Positions 23,643-31,904 are shown, numbered from the stretch's first letter. The stretch is DNA of 64,000 nucleotides from Mangrovicoccus sp049603835 (GCA_049603835.1 JBMYSZ010000012.1:1-64000), one strand, 5' to 3'. Translations and numbers: made by a program. Notes: generated from the sequence alone by a model not told the origin.

Positions 23643-24186
23643 GCTTCTTTGCGCATTGGCGCTTTTGGCGGGCCCTGCCGGGGCGACCGGTTTGGAAATC
23701 ACCATTGCGGGTGAAGCCAATGGCAAGGTGGTCGTGGATCTTTTCGAAGACACGGCCCCGGCCCATGTGGAGCAGATCACCAAATTGGCCGCTGAGGGGG
23801 CCTATGATAATGTGGTGTTCCACCGGGTGATTGACGGCTTTATGGCTCAGACTGGGGATGTGGAATTCGGCGATACCGCCGATGGTCTGAATATGGGACG
23901 CGCGGGCACTGGCGGGTCTCAGTATCCTGATCTGAAAGCTGAATTCTCGAATATTCCCTATGATCGCGGGATCATCGGTATGGCGCGTTCGCGCAATCCG
24001 AATTCGGCCAATAGCCAGTTTTTCATCATGTTTGCCCCGGCGCCGCATCTGAACGGCCAATATACGGTGGTGGGCAAGGTGATCTCGGGCATGGAGGTTG
24101 TTGACGATATCAAACGCGGCACGGGCGGCAATGGGGCAGTGATCGGTGATCCCGACCGCATGTCCAGCGTCATCGTTACCGACTAA
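23635..24186 (+). CDS. Exported cyclophilin, peptidyl-prolyl isomerase
   Basis: The 183-aa protein resembles its upstream neighbour but starts with a signal peptide (MRKLLCALALLAGPAGATG, cleavage near residue 17), so it should act in the periplasm. The active-site motifs FHRVIDGFMAQTGD and NSANSQFFIMFAPAPHLNGQYTVVG are intact. It overlaps the upstream gene by 8 nt and is followed by a strong terminator, so the two form a cytoplasmic-periplasmic pair transcribed together. Confidence 0.94.
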   Translation: MRKLLCALALLAGPAGATGLEITIAGEANGKVVVDLFEDTAPAHVEQITKLAAEGAYDNVVFHRVIDGFMAQTGDVEFGDTADGLNMGRAGTGGSQYPDLKAEFSNIPYDRGIIGMARSRNPNSANSQFFIMFAPAPHLNGQYTVVGKVISGMEVVDDIKRGTGGNGAVIGDPDRMSSVIVTD

Positions 24187-24214
24187 GCCAAAGCAAATCT
24201 TTTTGCGAAAGCTC

Positions 24215-24248
24215 AAAGGCGGTTCGGCAAAAGCCGGGCCGCCTTTTT
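24215..24248 (+). terminator. Intrinsic terminator after the cyclophilin pair
   Basis: AAAGGCGG (24215-24222) pairs with CCGCCTTT (24239-24246), enclosing a CGGC-AAAA-GCCG hairpin, followed by TTTTT. It separates the coupled cyclophilin pair from the third cyclophilin. Confidence 0.85.
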
Positions 24249-24439
24249 CGTGGCCTATCCTCGGCTAGTTGGACCTGATCCGATCCCGCCCGCAAATATC
24301 AGAATTCACCAAATTTTATTAACTTTGCCCTTATTCAGCAAAGCGAGGGGTAGCAGCAGATTTTGGCGCGGGTGTCAGCCGCCGCCGGGAAGTGGCCGAA
24401 ATCTCAAAGGCATATGCATCTTCGGGAGAGGAAACTGAA

Positions 24440-25000
24440 TTGAAACATATCTTTTCGCTTTGGGGCATGATGGCCATTTTGGCGGGCCAAGCACAGGCAA
24501 TTGGGCTGGAAATTACCCTAGCGGGCGAGGTTGAAGGCGAGGTGACCATCGATCTTTTCCAAAACTCCGCGCCCAATCATGTGGAGCGGATCGTAACCCT
24601 GGCCCGTGAGGGCAAATATGATGGGGTCGTGTTTCATCGGGTGATCGAAGGGAATTTTGCTCAAACCGGGGATATCGTCTACGGCAATTTTCACCGCAAT
24701 CTGAACATGTCTATGACAGGGAAGGGAGGGTCTGATTTAGGCCTGCTAGAGCTGGAGCTGTCGGATGTTTTATTCCAACGCGGTGTTGTTGGCATGGCGC
24801 GTCGCGAAGGGCTTGATACCGCTGATAGCCAGTTCTTTATTTTGCTCGTGGATACTGATGAGCTGGTTGGTGAATATACTGCGGTTGGGCGGGTCACCTC
24901 TGGTATGGAATTGATTGACCAGATCAAAATTGGCGAGGGCGAAAATGGCGAGGTCTATGGCTGGCCCGATCGCATGGAAACCGTGAAAGTTATCGATTAA
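24440..25000 (+). CDS. Third, diverged exported cyclophilin
   Basis: This 186-aa cyclophilin probably starts at TTG 24440, which has GAGG at normal distance and gives a signal peptide (hydrophobic IFSLWGMMAILAGQAQA). Longer and shorter starts (24392, 24467) exist. FHRVIEGNFAQTGD and TADSQFFILL are kept, but the usual LNG segment with the active-site histidine reads DTDELVGEYTAVG, so substrate binding may differ. It has its own upstream region after a terminator. Its end overlaps the convergent GNAT gene by 11 nt. Confidence 0.85.
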   Translation: MKHIFSLWGMMAILAGQAQAIGLEITLAGEVEGEVTIDLFQNSAPNHVERIVTLAREGKYDGVVFHRVIEGNFAQTGDIVYGNFHRNLNMSMTGKGGSDLGLLELELSDVLFQRGVVGMARREGLDTADSQFFILLVDTDELVGEYTAVGRVTSGMELIDQIKIGEGENGEVYGWPDRMETVKVID

Positions 25001-26003
25001 CCGCAAGGCCAAGACCCTCCGCCCGGTTGGTTTGGCCCCGGTTGGTGTGGCTTGGCTCGGTTTGACTTTGCCGCGCTGCCAATTTCCAGAACAACCTAGT
25101 GGCAGGCCCACGCAGATAAGTGCCGCCCAGTTGTACCGCTTCGGCGCCGCCACGCAGTTTAAACCGGCTTAGTCCGGTGGCGGCAGTGCTTTCAGTATCA
25201 ATCGCCCCGAGATCAAGGCTTTGACCGGCCGCATTGCGCAGCCAAGTGGTCGCCTGCCAGATCAGCACCGCATGGGCATGATGCAAGCGACCCAAAGGCC
25301 CGCTCCATCCCAACAGATAGCTGGCCGAGGCCCCATGGCGCAGCACCAAAATTCCCGCTATCGGCAAGCCGCGCAGATAAGCGGCAAAGACATGCGCGCT
25401 GCCCGGCGCCGCCTTGGCCCAAGCGGTGGGAAAGCCCGTTGGCAAATTGCGATAGCGCCGCTCTTGCCGCTGCATCTGCTCTGCCGCCAAAAGCCAGCGA
25501 TGCTGCTTGTCGCAAAACCGCTCTTGGGTCAGTTTCAGCGGACCAGCCAGACCTTTTTTCAAAGCGGCGCGGTATTTGGGATGCATGCGCTGCTCTTGGC
25601 TTTGCGCATCGGGGCAAATCGGCAAAATAGCGCGGCTTTGCGGTGACATGATCTGCAAAAAACCCGGCGTATCATGGGGATGCTCTGCCCCGTCGATCAT
25701 AAATTTCAGCCCTGTCACGGGCAGTGACTGCCACAGGGCCTGGCGTATTTCCGCCTGCTCCGCCGGGCTCATCACATGGGTCAGAAAGGGACCGCGCCCC
25801 ATCAAAGCCCCGCCGCAGATCCCGCCGACCCGCTGACTGAGAAGCTGCGCAAAAGCCAAACATTCGCCGCCGCGATGGATCCGCGCCCAAAGCGGTGTTG
25901 CCCCCAGCTGCGCACAGGCCTGACCATAAGCCGGGTGCTGCTGCATCGGGCAGGGCAACTGCTGGGGAAGCGAGGGCGGGGTGTCGGACCAGGTGACTTG
26001 CAT
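24990..26003 (-). CDS. GNAT-family acyltransferase (FemAB/Acetyltransf_6-like)
   Basis: The 337-aa protein looks like a double-GNAT acyltransferase of the Acetyltransf_6 or FemAB-like kind. It has a central basic segment MHPKYRAALKKGLAGPLK and QMQRQERRYRNLPTGFPTAWAKA. A C-terminal GNAT core contains FAAYLRGLPIAGILVLRHGASASYLLGWSG and SLDLGAIDTESTAATGLSRFKLRGGAE. The acyl donor and substrate are unknown. The last 20 residues (SQTEPSHTNRGQTNR) come from a degenerate DNA repeat and may not be conserved. Confidence 0.75.
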   Translation of the reverse strand: MQVTWSDTPPSLPQQLPCPMQQHPAYGQACAQLGATPLWARIHRGGECLAFAQLLSQRVGGICGGALMGRGPFLTHVMSPAEQAEIRQALWQSLPVTGLKFMIDGAEHPHDTPGFLQIMSPQSRAILPICPDAQSQEQRMHPKYRAALKKGLAGPLKLTQERFCDKQHRWLLAAEQMQRQERRYRNLPTGFPTAWAKAAPGSAHVFAAYLRGLPIAGILVLRHGASASYLLGWSGPLGRLHHAHAVLIWQATTWLRNAAGQSLDLGAIDTESTAATGLSRFKLRGGAEAVQLGGTYLRGPATRLFWKLAARQSQTEPSHTNRGQTNRAEGLGLAVNR

Positions 26004-26010
26004 ATATCCT

Positions 26011-26043
26011 GTTAACCCCTTGCTTACCTAAAATGGGGTTAAC
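26011..26043. promoter_or_regulatory. Inverted repeat between divergent genes
   Basis: GTTAACCCC (26011-26019) and GGGGTTAAC (26035-26043) form a perfect 9-bp inverted repeat with a 15-nt spacer, between the GNAT gene (minus) and a 49-aa membrane protein gene (plus). On the minus strand TTAA-N7-TTAG resembles a CtrA site. It may be a shared operator. Confidence 0.35.
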
Positions 26044-26050
26044 AAGTGCT

Positions 26051-26200
26051 ATGAAAGCGACAGCCAATACCAGATCACTTCCCCATATATCCGCGCCGCG
26101 CGTCACCTTTTGGGGGGCGTTTCTCGCGGCGTTTTACATTGCCGTTCCGGTGGGCGTGGTTTTAGGATTGGGCGAGCTCTTATGGCGCCTCATATGGTAG
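26051..26200 (+). CDS. Small single-pass membrane protein
   Basis: This 49-aa ORF starts with ATG 26051 and encodes a short polar N-terminus followed by one membrane helix (about residues 22-45, WGAFLAAFYIAVPVGVVLGL). It fills the space between the GNAT and tyrS genes. I do not recognise the family. The coding appearance (GC-rich third positions and clear membrane helix) supports it as a real small protein, but no ribosome binding site stands out. Confidence 0.55.
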   Translation: MKATANTRSLPHISAPRVTFWGAFLAAFYIAVPVGVVLGLGELLWRLIW

Positions 26201-26227
26201 CCCCCCGCAGCGGAGGGGCCGCCTGTT

Positions 26228-27475
26228 TTAGTCAGCCAAAGTCACCAAAGCATGGCGCTTTTTCCCGGCGCTTAGCTTGATCGGGCTCGCCAAAGCCGCC
26301 GCGTCAAGGATCAGCCCCGCATCGGTCAGCGGCGCATCATCGAGTTTGGCGCCATTATCGGCGATCAAGCGCTTGGCCTCTTTGCCGGATTTCGCCAGGC
26401 CGGTTTTCACGATCAACTGCACCACAGAAATGCCATCGCCCAGCTCTTCGGCGGTCAAGGTCACCGTCGGCAAATCATCGCCAACCCCACCTTTTTCAAA
26501 GACTTCGCGCGCCGTGGCCTCTGCCGCCGCCGCCGCTTCTGCCCCATGCAAAAGCGTGGTCACCTCATTGGCCAGGCGGATTTTGCCCTCGTTGATTTCC
26601 GAGCCTTGCAGCGCACCAAGCCGTTCACATTCGGCGACTGGCAGCTCTGTGTAAAGCTTCAGGAACCGGCCCACATCCGCGTCAGTCGTGTTGCGCCAGA
26701 ATTGCCAGAACTCATAAGGGCTCAGCATCTCGCCATTCAGCCAGACCGCGCCGCCCTGGGATTTGCCCATTTTCTTGCCGTCAGAGGTTGTCAGCAAGGG
26801 CGAGGTCAGGCCATAGATTTCATGATCCAACACCCGCCGGGTCAGATCGATCCCATTGACGATATTGCCCCATTGATCCGAGCCACCCATCTGCAACACA
26901 CAGCCATAGCGGCGGTTCAGCTCTAGGAAGTCATAAGCCTGCAAGATCATATAGTTGAACTCAAGGAAGCTTAGGCTCTGTTCACGGTCCAGGCGCGATT
27001 TGACGGACTCGAAAGACAGCATCCGGTTGACCGAGAAATGCCGGCCAATATCGCGTAGGAATTCTAGGTAATTCAGCTCGTCCAGCCATTCGGCATTATT
27101 CATCATCCGCGCCGCGTCGTCGGAATAGTCCAGATAACGGGCGAAAACCTTTTGCATGCCAGCGATATTGGCGTCGATCTGCTCGGGCCCCAAAAGCGGG
27201 CGCTCATCCGAGCGGAAAGAGGGATCGCCGACTTTCGTGGTCCCACCGCCCATGAGCGTGATCGGGCGATGGCCGGTTTTCTGCAACCAGCGCAGCATCA
27301 TAATATTCAGCAAATGCCCCACATGGAGCGAAGCCGCCGTAGCGTCATAGCCGATATAAGCTGTCACAACGCCAGAGGTTAGGGCATCGTCTAGGCCTTG
27401 CATATCGGTGCAATCGGCCAAAAAACCACGCTCTTGCATCACATTGAGGAAGTCGGATTTGGGATGGTAGGTCAT
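26228..27475 (-). CDS. tyrS: Tyrosyl-tRNA synthetase
   Basis: The class I synthetase charges tRNA-Tyr. The 415-aa protein carries the HIGH-type motif SLHVGHLLNIM, the tyrosine and ATP site YMILQAYDFLELNR, QWGNIVNGIDLTRR, and the KMSKS motif as KKMGKSQGG. A C-terminal S4-like RNA-binding domain ends the protein (KTGLAKSGKEAKRLIADNGAKL). The start ATG 27475 gives MTYHPKSDF; the frame extends upstream to 27631, but that would run into the divergent anmK gene. The spacing to anmK is only 43 bp. Confidence 0.96.
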   Translation of the reverse strand: MTYHPKSDFLNVMQERGFLADCTDMQGLDDALTSGVVTAYIGYDATAASLHVGHLLNIMMLRWLQKTGHRPITLMGGGTTKVGDPSFRSDERPLLGPEQIDANIAGMQKVFARYLDYSDDAARMMNNAEWLDELNYLEFLRDIGRHFSVNRMLSFESVKSRLDREQSLSFLEFNYMILQAYDFLELNRRYGCVLQMGGSDQWGNIVNGIDLTRRVLDHEIYGLTSPLLTTSDGKKMGKSQGGAVWLNGEMLSPYEFWQFWRNTTDADVGRFLKLYTELPVAECERLGALQGSEINEGKIRLANEVTTLLHGAEAAAAAEATAREVFEKGGVGDDLPTVTLTAEELGDGISVVQLIVKTGLAKSGKEAKRLIADNGAKLDDAPLTDAGLILDAAALASPIKLSAGKKRHALVTLAD

Positions 27476-27518
27476 TGGTCTAGCTCTTATGGGCAACCAG
27501 GGCGGTATAGGAGAAGTC

Positions 27519-28628
27519 ATGGACGAGGGGAAGAGCCTGCAGCAAGCTGCGGTTTGGGCCGTGGGAACCATGTCGGGCACATCGCTTGACGGGGTGGATG
27601 CGGCGCTGCTTTTGACCGATGGGGTCAGCATCGAGGCGTTTGGCGATACGCTCTACCGCCCCTATAGCGAGGGCGAGCGGGATTTGCTGCGCGCGGCTTT
27701 GGGGAAATGGCCGGGCGAGGCTGGGGTGGCCGAGGCCGCGGCGGTGGTCGCTGCGGCGCATCTTGAGGCGCTGGCTCAGCTAGAAGGCGCAGAGATCGCC
27801 GGGATCCACGGCCAAACTTTGGCGCATGAGCCCAAAGGCCGAGGCACGCATCAAACCGGGGCGGGGCCAGAGCTGGCGGCTCAGCTTGGCCTGCCTCTGG
27901 TCTGGGACTTCCGCAGCGCGGATGTGGCCGCCGGTGGGGAGGGCGCGCCGCTCGCCCCGGTCTATCACTGGGCCTTGGCGCGCTATATCGGTGCGAGCGA
28001 GCCAGTGGCGTTTCTCAATATGGGCGGGGTGGGCAATATCACTTGGGTCAATCCCCTGGCCGAAGACCCCTTCGCCCCCGGCGCTTTGCTGGCCTTTGAT
28101 ACTGGGCCGGCCAATGCCCCGGTGAATGACCTGATGCAGCGCCGCCTTGGGCTGTCTGTGGATCAAGATGGCGCTTTGGCCGGGGCGGGTACTGTGCTGC
28201 AATCGGTGGTCGAAGATTTCTTGGCTGACCGCTTTTTCACCCGGCGCCCGCCCAAAAGCCTGGACCGAGACGCTTTCGTAAGGTTGGGGGAGGCCGTGGG
28301 CGGCTTGCCCGATGCGGATGCGGCGGCGACATTGGTTTATGCGGCGGCTGCGGCGGTGGAAAAGGCGGTGGCCTGGTGCCCATCCCCGCCCTCGGCGCTC
28401 TATGTGACAGGCGGCGGGCGGCATAACCGCACGATGATGGGTGATCTCGCGGCGCTTTTGCCATGCCCGGTCGCGCCGGTCGAGGCGGTAGGGCTTGATG
28501 GCGATATGTTAGAGGCCCAGGCCTTTGCCTATATGGCCGTGCGCGCGGCGCGGGGCCTGGCGATCAGCGGCCCGGCAACCACCGGCGTGTCACAGCCCCT
28601 GAGCGGTGGGCAAATCGCTTGGCCCTAA
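27519..28628 (+). CDS. anmK: Anhydro-N-acetylmuramic acid kinase
   Basis: AnmK hydrolyses and phosphorylates anhydro-MurNAc to MurNAc-6-phosphate, feeding recycled cell-wall sugar back to metabolism. The 369-aa protein has the ASKHA phosphate motif VGTMSGTSLDGVDAAL, the substrate region IHGQTLAHEP, NMGGVGNITWV, DTGPANAPVND and the C-terminal YVTGGGRHNRTMM. ATG 27519 has GGAGAAG directly upstream; ATG 27489 is less likely. It is divergent from tyrS and its end overlaps the sulfotransferase gene by 4 nt. Confidence 0.95.
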   Translation: MDEGKSLQQAAVWAVGTMSGTSLDGVDAALLLTDGVSIEAFGDTLYRPYSEGERDLLRAALGKWPGEAGVAEAAAVVAAAHLEALAQLEGAEIAGIHGQTLAHEPKGRGTHQTGAGPELAAQLGLPLVWDFRSADVAAGGEGAPLAPVYHWALARYIGASEPVAFLNMGGVGNITWVNPLAEDPFAPGALLAFDTGPANAPVNDLMQRRLGLSVDQDGALAGAGTVLQSVVEDFLADRFFTRRPPKSLDRDAFVRLGEAVGGLPDADAAATLVYAAAAAVEKAVAWCPSPPSALYVTGGGRHNRTMMGDLAALLPCPVAPVEAVGLDGDMLEAQAFAYMAVRAARGLAISGPATTGVSQPLSGGQIAWP

Positions 28629-29404
28629 GCTCTTGGGTGATCTGCGCGAAATCGGGCGATCCAGTCGGCGCTAATCTGATCGGCGAGCTTAGCGGTGGGG
28701 GTCGGGATAGTCGCCGCCGATGCCGGATCTTGCCCCAATGCGCCTAGAACATGGCCAAGGCAGGCTTGGGGATTTTCCGAGAGCGCTTCATAGCTTAGGC
28801 GCAGCGGCGTTATCTCTTCGCGGGCAAACCAGGCCTGCCATTCGGCCTCTAGATTGGTCAAGTCTTGCATATGCCGAGCAATGGGTTTTGGGTCGTAAAC
28901 CGGGGCTTGCGGCGGGGCGAGACGCTCTAGCTCGCGCCCATCTGCATGCCGGTGCCACAGCCCGGTTTGCTCCGCGATCACGCGCGATACAGCCTGGGCC
29001 AGCTTATCGGCGCGGCTGAGATGGATGAAAAGCACTGGCCCAAAAGCCGCCTCGATCCGCTGCCGGTCCGTGGCAAGGCCGGGGTAAAGCCGCGTGAGCT
29101 GCGCCATGAAGAACCCAAAACTACCGCGCTGTAGGCGAAGCCCAAACACCCCGGTGCCCGCTTCGCCCTTGGCAATGGCGCGCGCAAGGATCGCTTGCAA
29201 AAGGCTGGGCTCATTGGGGAAATCGCCTGGCTCTAACCCGTAAACCGCGCACCAAGCGGTGAGAGACGGCTCATGAAACAGCGAGCCGGGCCGCCCAGCC
29301 ACGCCGCTTGTCCGCAAAAGATGGCAGAGCAAAGTGCTGCCGCTACGGGGGCTGGTACAGAGGATATAGGAGGTGATGCGCTGCGCTGGATCTTGGTCGG
29401 GCAT
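28625..29404 (-). CDS. Stf0/NodH-like sulfotransferase
   Basis: The 259-aa protein has the PAPS-binding P-loop-like motif ILCTSPRSGSTLLCHLLRTSG and the following GRPGSLFHEPSLTAW, features of the Stf0 (trehalose/lipid sulfotransferase) group. A second PAPS contact region is LFIHLSRADKLAQAVSRVIAEQTGLWH. It would transfer sulfate from PAPS to a sugar or lipid; the acceptor is unknown. ATG 29404 is preferred; ATG 29431 would place the start next to the tRNA gene. The 3' end overlaps anmK convergently by 4 nt. Confidence 0.82.
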   Translation of the reverse strand: MPDQDPAQRITSYILCTSPRSGSTLLCHLLRTSGVAGRPGSLFHEPSLTAWCAVYGLEPGDFPNEPSLLQAILARAIAKGEAGTGVFGLRLQRGSFGFFMAQLTRLYPGLATDRQRIEAAFGPVLFIHLSRADKLAQAVSRVIAEQTGLWHRHADGRELERLAPPQAPVYDPKPIARHMQDLTNLEAEWQAWFAREEITPLRLSYEALSENPQACLGHVLGALGQDPASAATIPTPTAKLADQISADWIARFRADHPRA

Positions 29405-29432
29405 GGGCCGAACTTTCGCAAGGGGCAGCATT

Positions 29433-29506
29433 TGGAGCGGGTAGCGGGAATCGAACCCGCACGACTAGCTTGGAAGGCTAGGGCGCTACCATTACACCAT
29501 ACCCGC
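29433..29506 (-). tRNA. tRNA-Gly (anticodon TCC)
   Basis: The 74-nt gene folds as a cloverleaf: acceptor GCGGGTA/TACCCGC, D-arm with GTAATGGTAGC, anticodon loop CTTCCAA giving anticodon TCC, T-arm GCGGGTTCGATTCCCGC. The 3' CCA is encoded (29433-29435), with T as discriminator base. It lies just upstream of the sulfotransferase start on the same strand. No integrase or att repeat was seen around it. Confidence 0.96.
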
Positions 29507-29727
29507 GCTGTGACCCATTGGGTAGCCTAGCCCATGGCGGGCGTCAAGCAGCCGGGTGAGCCAAGCGCGTGGTTTTAATCGACTTAAAACGAATATTTAT
29601 CCGTAGCGGTTAACTAAGAATTCACGGCTTTCTGAGGGGTCTGGTTCGGGGCTCGTTTGGCGGTTTTTGTTCGGGCTCCATTTGGAGGCGAAATCGGGGA
29701 CTGGCCAAAGCTTAACACCCCAGCTAT

Positions 29728-29740
29728 GTTATCCGATAAC
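29728..29740. promoter_or_regulatory. Zur-like operator upstream of zur-znuCB
   Basis: GTTAT-CCG-ATAAC is a perfect 5-bp inverted repeat, extended to 6 of 7 pairs as ATGTTAT/ATAACGT. It resembles the core of Zur boxes. A TAATAT -10 element lies at 29745-29750, so a bound repressor would cover the promoter. This suggests zinc-dependent autoregulation. The rest of the 256-bp gap from tRNA-Gly shows nothing coding. Confidence 0.6.
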
Positions 29741-29762
29741 GTCGTAATATGAGGCTGCGCCT

Positions 29763-30275
29763 TTGACCGCCCCTTCTGATATCCCTGCAAGCGAGGCTGG
29801 CCTCGCTTTTCACGAGCATGACCACACGGCCTGCGCCAGTTCCGCCCTATCTGCGGCGGAAACCTTATGTGCTGAGCGCGGCAAGCGCCTAACCCCGGTG
29901 CGGCGGCGGGTGCTGGAATTGTTATGCGAAAGCCATGTGGCGATGGGGGCTTATGACTTGCTTGAAAGACTGGCGGTGGATGGGCTGGGCTCTAAACCAC
30001 CAGTGGTTTATCGCGCGCTGGATTTTCTGATGGCCGAAGGGCTGGTACATCGGATCGAGCGGCTCAATGCTTATGTGGCTTGCCATCACGCGACCACGCC
30101 GCATACGCCGCTTTTGATGGTATGCCGCGAATGTCGCGCCGTGTCAGAGGGTAGTGCGGAAGTCCCGCAAGCGGCTTTGACTGCGGCGGCTGAGGCGCTT
30201 GGATTTCAGCTAGAGCGGCAGATCATCGAAGCCGAAGGCCTATGCCCCAATTGCCAAGAGGCGATGCCCGAGTGA
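29763..30275 (+). CDS. zur: Zinc uptake regulator Zur (Fur family)
   Basis: Zur represses zinc-uptake genes when zinc is bound. The 170-aa Fur-family protein has a winged-helix region (GKRLTPVRRRVLELLCESHVAMGAYDLLERL, PPVVYRALDFLMAEGLVHRIERLNAYVAC) and metal ligands HH, CRECRA and CPNCQE, the two CxxC pairs forming the structural zinc site. The start appears to be TTG 29763 with GAGG 8 nt upstream; no ATG exists before the DNA-binding domain. The stop overlaps the znuC start. Confidence 0.92.
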   Translation: MTAPSDIPASEAGLAFHEHDHTACASSALSAAETLCAERGKRLTPVRRRVLELLCESHVAMGAYDLLERLAVDGLGSKPPVVYRALDFLMAEGLVHRIERLNAYVACHHATTPHTPLLMVCRECRAVSEGSAEVPQAALTAAAEALGFQLERQIIEAEGLCPNCQEAMPE

Positions 30276-31018
30276 ACCAAAATCTAGTGGATGTAACCGG
30301 TCTCTCGGTGCGACTGGGTGGCCGCGATGTGCTGCATAATGTGAATTTGCGTCTGGGTCACGGAGAAATCGTCACGATTGTGGGCCCAAACGGGTCGGGC
30401 AAATCTACGCTGCTGCGGGCCATTTTGGGGCTGGTGACCCCGGCGGCGGGGCAGATCGCCCGGCGCGAGGATCTGCGCATTGGCTATGTGCCGCAAAGTC
30501 TTAGCCTGGACCCGACCTTTCCGCTAAGCGTGATGCGTCTGATGCGGCTGCCGAAATGGCACCCGAAACTGCAAATCCAAACTGCGCTGGAACAGGCAGG
30601 TGCCGGGGATTTGGCCGGGCGCGCTGTGGCGGATCTGTCGGGGGGGCAAAAGCAGCGGGTGCTTTTGGCCCGCGCGCTTTTGGATAAGCCGCAGGTTTTG
30701 ATCCTGGATGAGCCGACCCAAGCCTTGGACCAGCCCGGCGCGGCAGAATTCTATCTGCGCCTAGAAGCGGTGCGGGATGAAACCGGCTGCGCGGTGCTTA
30801 TGGTCAGCCATGATCTGCATGTGGTGATGAGCGCCTCGGATCGGGTGATTTGCCTCAATGGCCATATTTGCTGTGAAGGCGCGCCGGATGCGGTGGCCTC
30901 GGCGCCGGAATATCGCGCGCTCTTTGGCCGAGGCTCTAGCGGCGCTTTGGCGCTTTATCGCCATCACCATGACCACCGCCATGACGGAGATGCGGCGTGC
31001 AATTCGACCCATTCTTAA
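30272..31018 (+). CDS. znuC: Zinc ABC transporter ATP-binding protein ZnuC
   Basis: ZnuC is the ATPase of the high-affinity zinc importer. The 248-aa protein has Walker A GPNGSGKST, the Q-loop YVPQSLSL, signature LSGGQKQR, Walker B VLILDEPTQALD and the switch histidine VSHDLHVVMS. Its C-terminus is His/Asp-rich (RHHHDHRHDGD), as often in ZnuC. GTG 30272 overlaps the zur stop (GTGA); a start at 30242 would extend into zur. It overlaps znuB by 22 nt. Confidence 0.95.
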   Translation: MNQNLVDVTGLSVRLGGRDVLHNVNLRLGHGEIVTIVGPNGSGKSTLLRAILGLVTPAAGQIARREDLRIGYVPQSLSLDPTFPLSVMRLMRLPKWHPKLQIQTALEQAGAGDLAGRAVADLSGGQKQRVLLARALLDKPQVLILDEPTQALDQPGAAEFYLRLEAVRDETGCAVLMVSHDLHVVMSASDRVICLNGHICCEGAPDAVASAPEYRALFGRGSSGALALYRHHHDHRHDGDAACNSTHS

Positions 31019-31800
31019 TCCGCGCCGCTTTGGCCGCCTCGGGGGTTGCTTTGGCGGCGGGGCCTTTGGGCTGTTTCGTCGTGTGGCGCCGTATGGCTTA
31101 TTTCAGCGATGCCACGGCGCATGCGGCTTTGCTGGGAGTGGCGCTGTCCCTGATTTTGCATTCTGCGGTTGAGCTGGGCGTTCTAATCGCGGCTTTGGCC
31201 ATGGCCTTTGCGGTGGGAACTGCGGCGGGACGCCAGCGGGCCGGGGATACGGTGCTGGGTGTGCTGGCCCATGGAGCGCTGGCTTTTGGGGTGTTGGTCT
31301 CGGCTTGGGTGCCGGGCCCGCCTTTGGATCTAGAAGCCTATCTCTTTGGCGATGTCTTGGCCGTGGGCGAACAAGATATCGCGCTGATTTGGGGCGGGGC
31401 GGTTTTGGTGCTGGGCCTGTTGATCTGGCAATGGCAGAATTTGCTGACCGTGACTGTTGGCGCGGATCTGGCCCAAGCCCATGATGTGAATGCAAAACGC
31501 ACGGAAATACTGCTGCTGGTGGCGCTGGCTTTGGCGGTGGCAGTGGCGATCAAGGTTGTGGGGGCTTTGCTGATTGGGGCTTTGCTGATCATTCCGGCCT
31601 CGACCGCGCGCAGCCTGACCCGCAGCCCCGAAGCCATGGCGGTGCTCGCAACTTTGCTGGGGCTTGGGGCTTGTTTGGCGGGGATCTGGCTAAGCTGGAC
31701 ATTCGACAGCCCAACCGGCCCAAGCATTGTCGCCGCATCAGCCACGGGGTTCGGAGTGGTGCTTGCGGGCGAAGCAATGTGGAAGCGCTTGCGCGGCTAG
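30997..31800 (+). CDS. znuB: Zinc ABC transporter permease ZnuB
   Basis: The 267-aa ABC-3-family permease has about seven to eight hydrophobic segments, opening with FLIRAALAASGVALAAGPLGCFVVWRRMAYFSDATAHAALLGVALSL, which contains the typical HAALLGVAL. It forms the membrane channel of the zinc importer with ZnuC. The periplasmic binding protein ZnuA is not encoded in this window, although it usually sits divergent to zur in alphaproteobacteria. Confidence 0.94.
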   Translation: MQFDPFLIRAALAASGVALAAGPLGCFVVWRRMAYFSDATAHAALLGVALSLILHSAVELGVLIAALAMAFAVGTAAGRQRAGDTVLGVLAHGALAFGVLVSAWVPGPPLDLEAYLFGDVLAVGEQDIALIWGGAVLVLGLLIWQWQNLLTVTVGADLAQAHDVNAKRTEILLLVALALAVAVAIKVVGALLIGALLIIPASTARSLTRSPEAMAVLATLLGLGACLAGIWLSWTFDSPTGPSIVAASATGFGVVLAGEAMWKRLRG

Positions 31801-31845
31801 GGCGGGACCGGCTGGGGCCTGTAAACCGGGATAAAGCGGAGCAAA

Positions 31846-31868
31846 GATGGGCAAATTGCCCATCCTAC
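31846..31868 (-). repeat. REP-like element, third copy
   Basis: Read on the minus strand it is GTAG followed by the hairpin GATGGGCA-ATT-TGCCCATC, base-for-base identical over 23 nt to the unit at 4115-4137. It lies 46 nt after the znuB stop. Like the pair after mltG it is at a gene 3' end. Confidence 0.75.
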
Positions 31869-31904
31869 GAAATCTACGCCGCCAGTGCATATCATTAGAC
31901 ATGC

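Noticed and set aside
26201..26227. GC hairpin between the 49-aa gene and tyrS as a terminator
   Set aside because: The CCCC/GGGG arms form a short stem, but no U tract follows in either direction; too weak to list.
29433..29506. tRNA-Gly as attachment site of an island
   Set aside because: No integrase, no partial tRNA repeat and no change in gene content or composition on either side.
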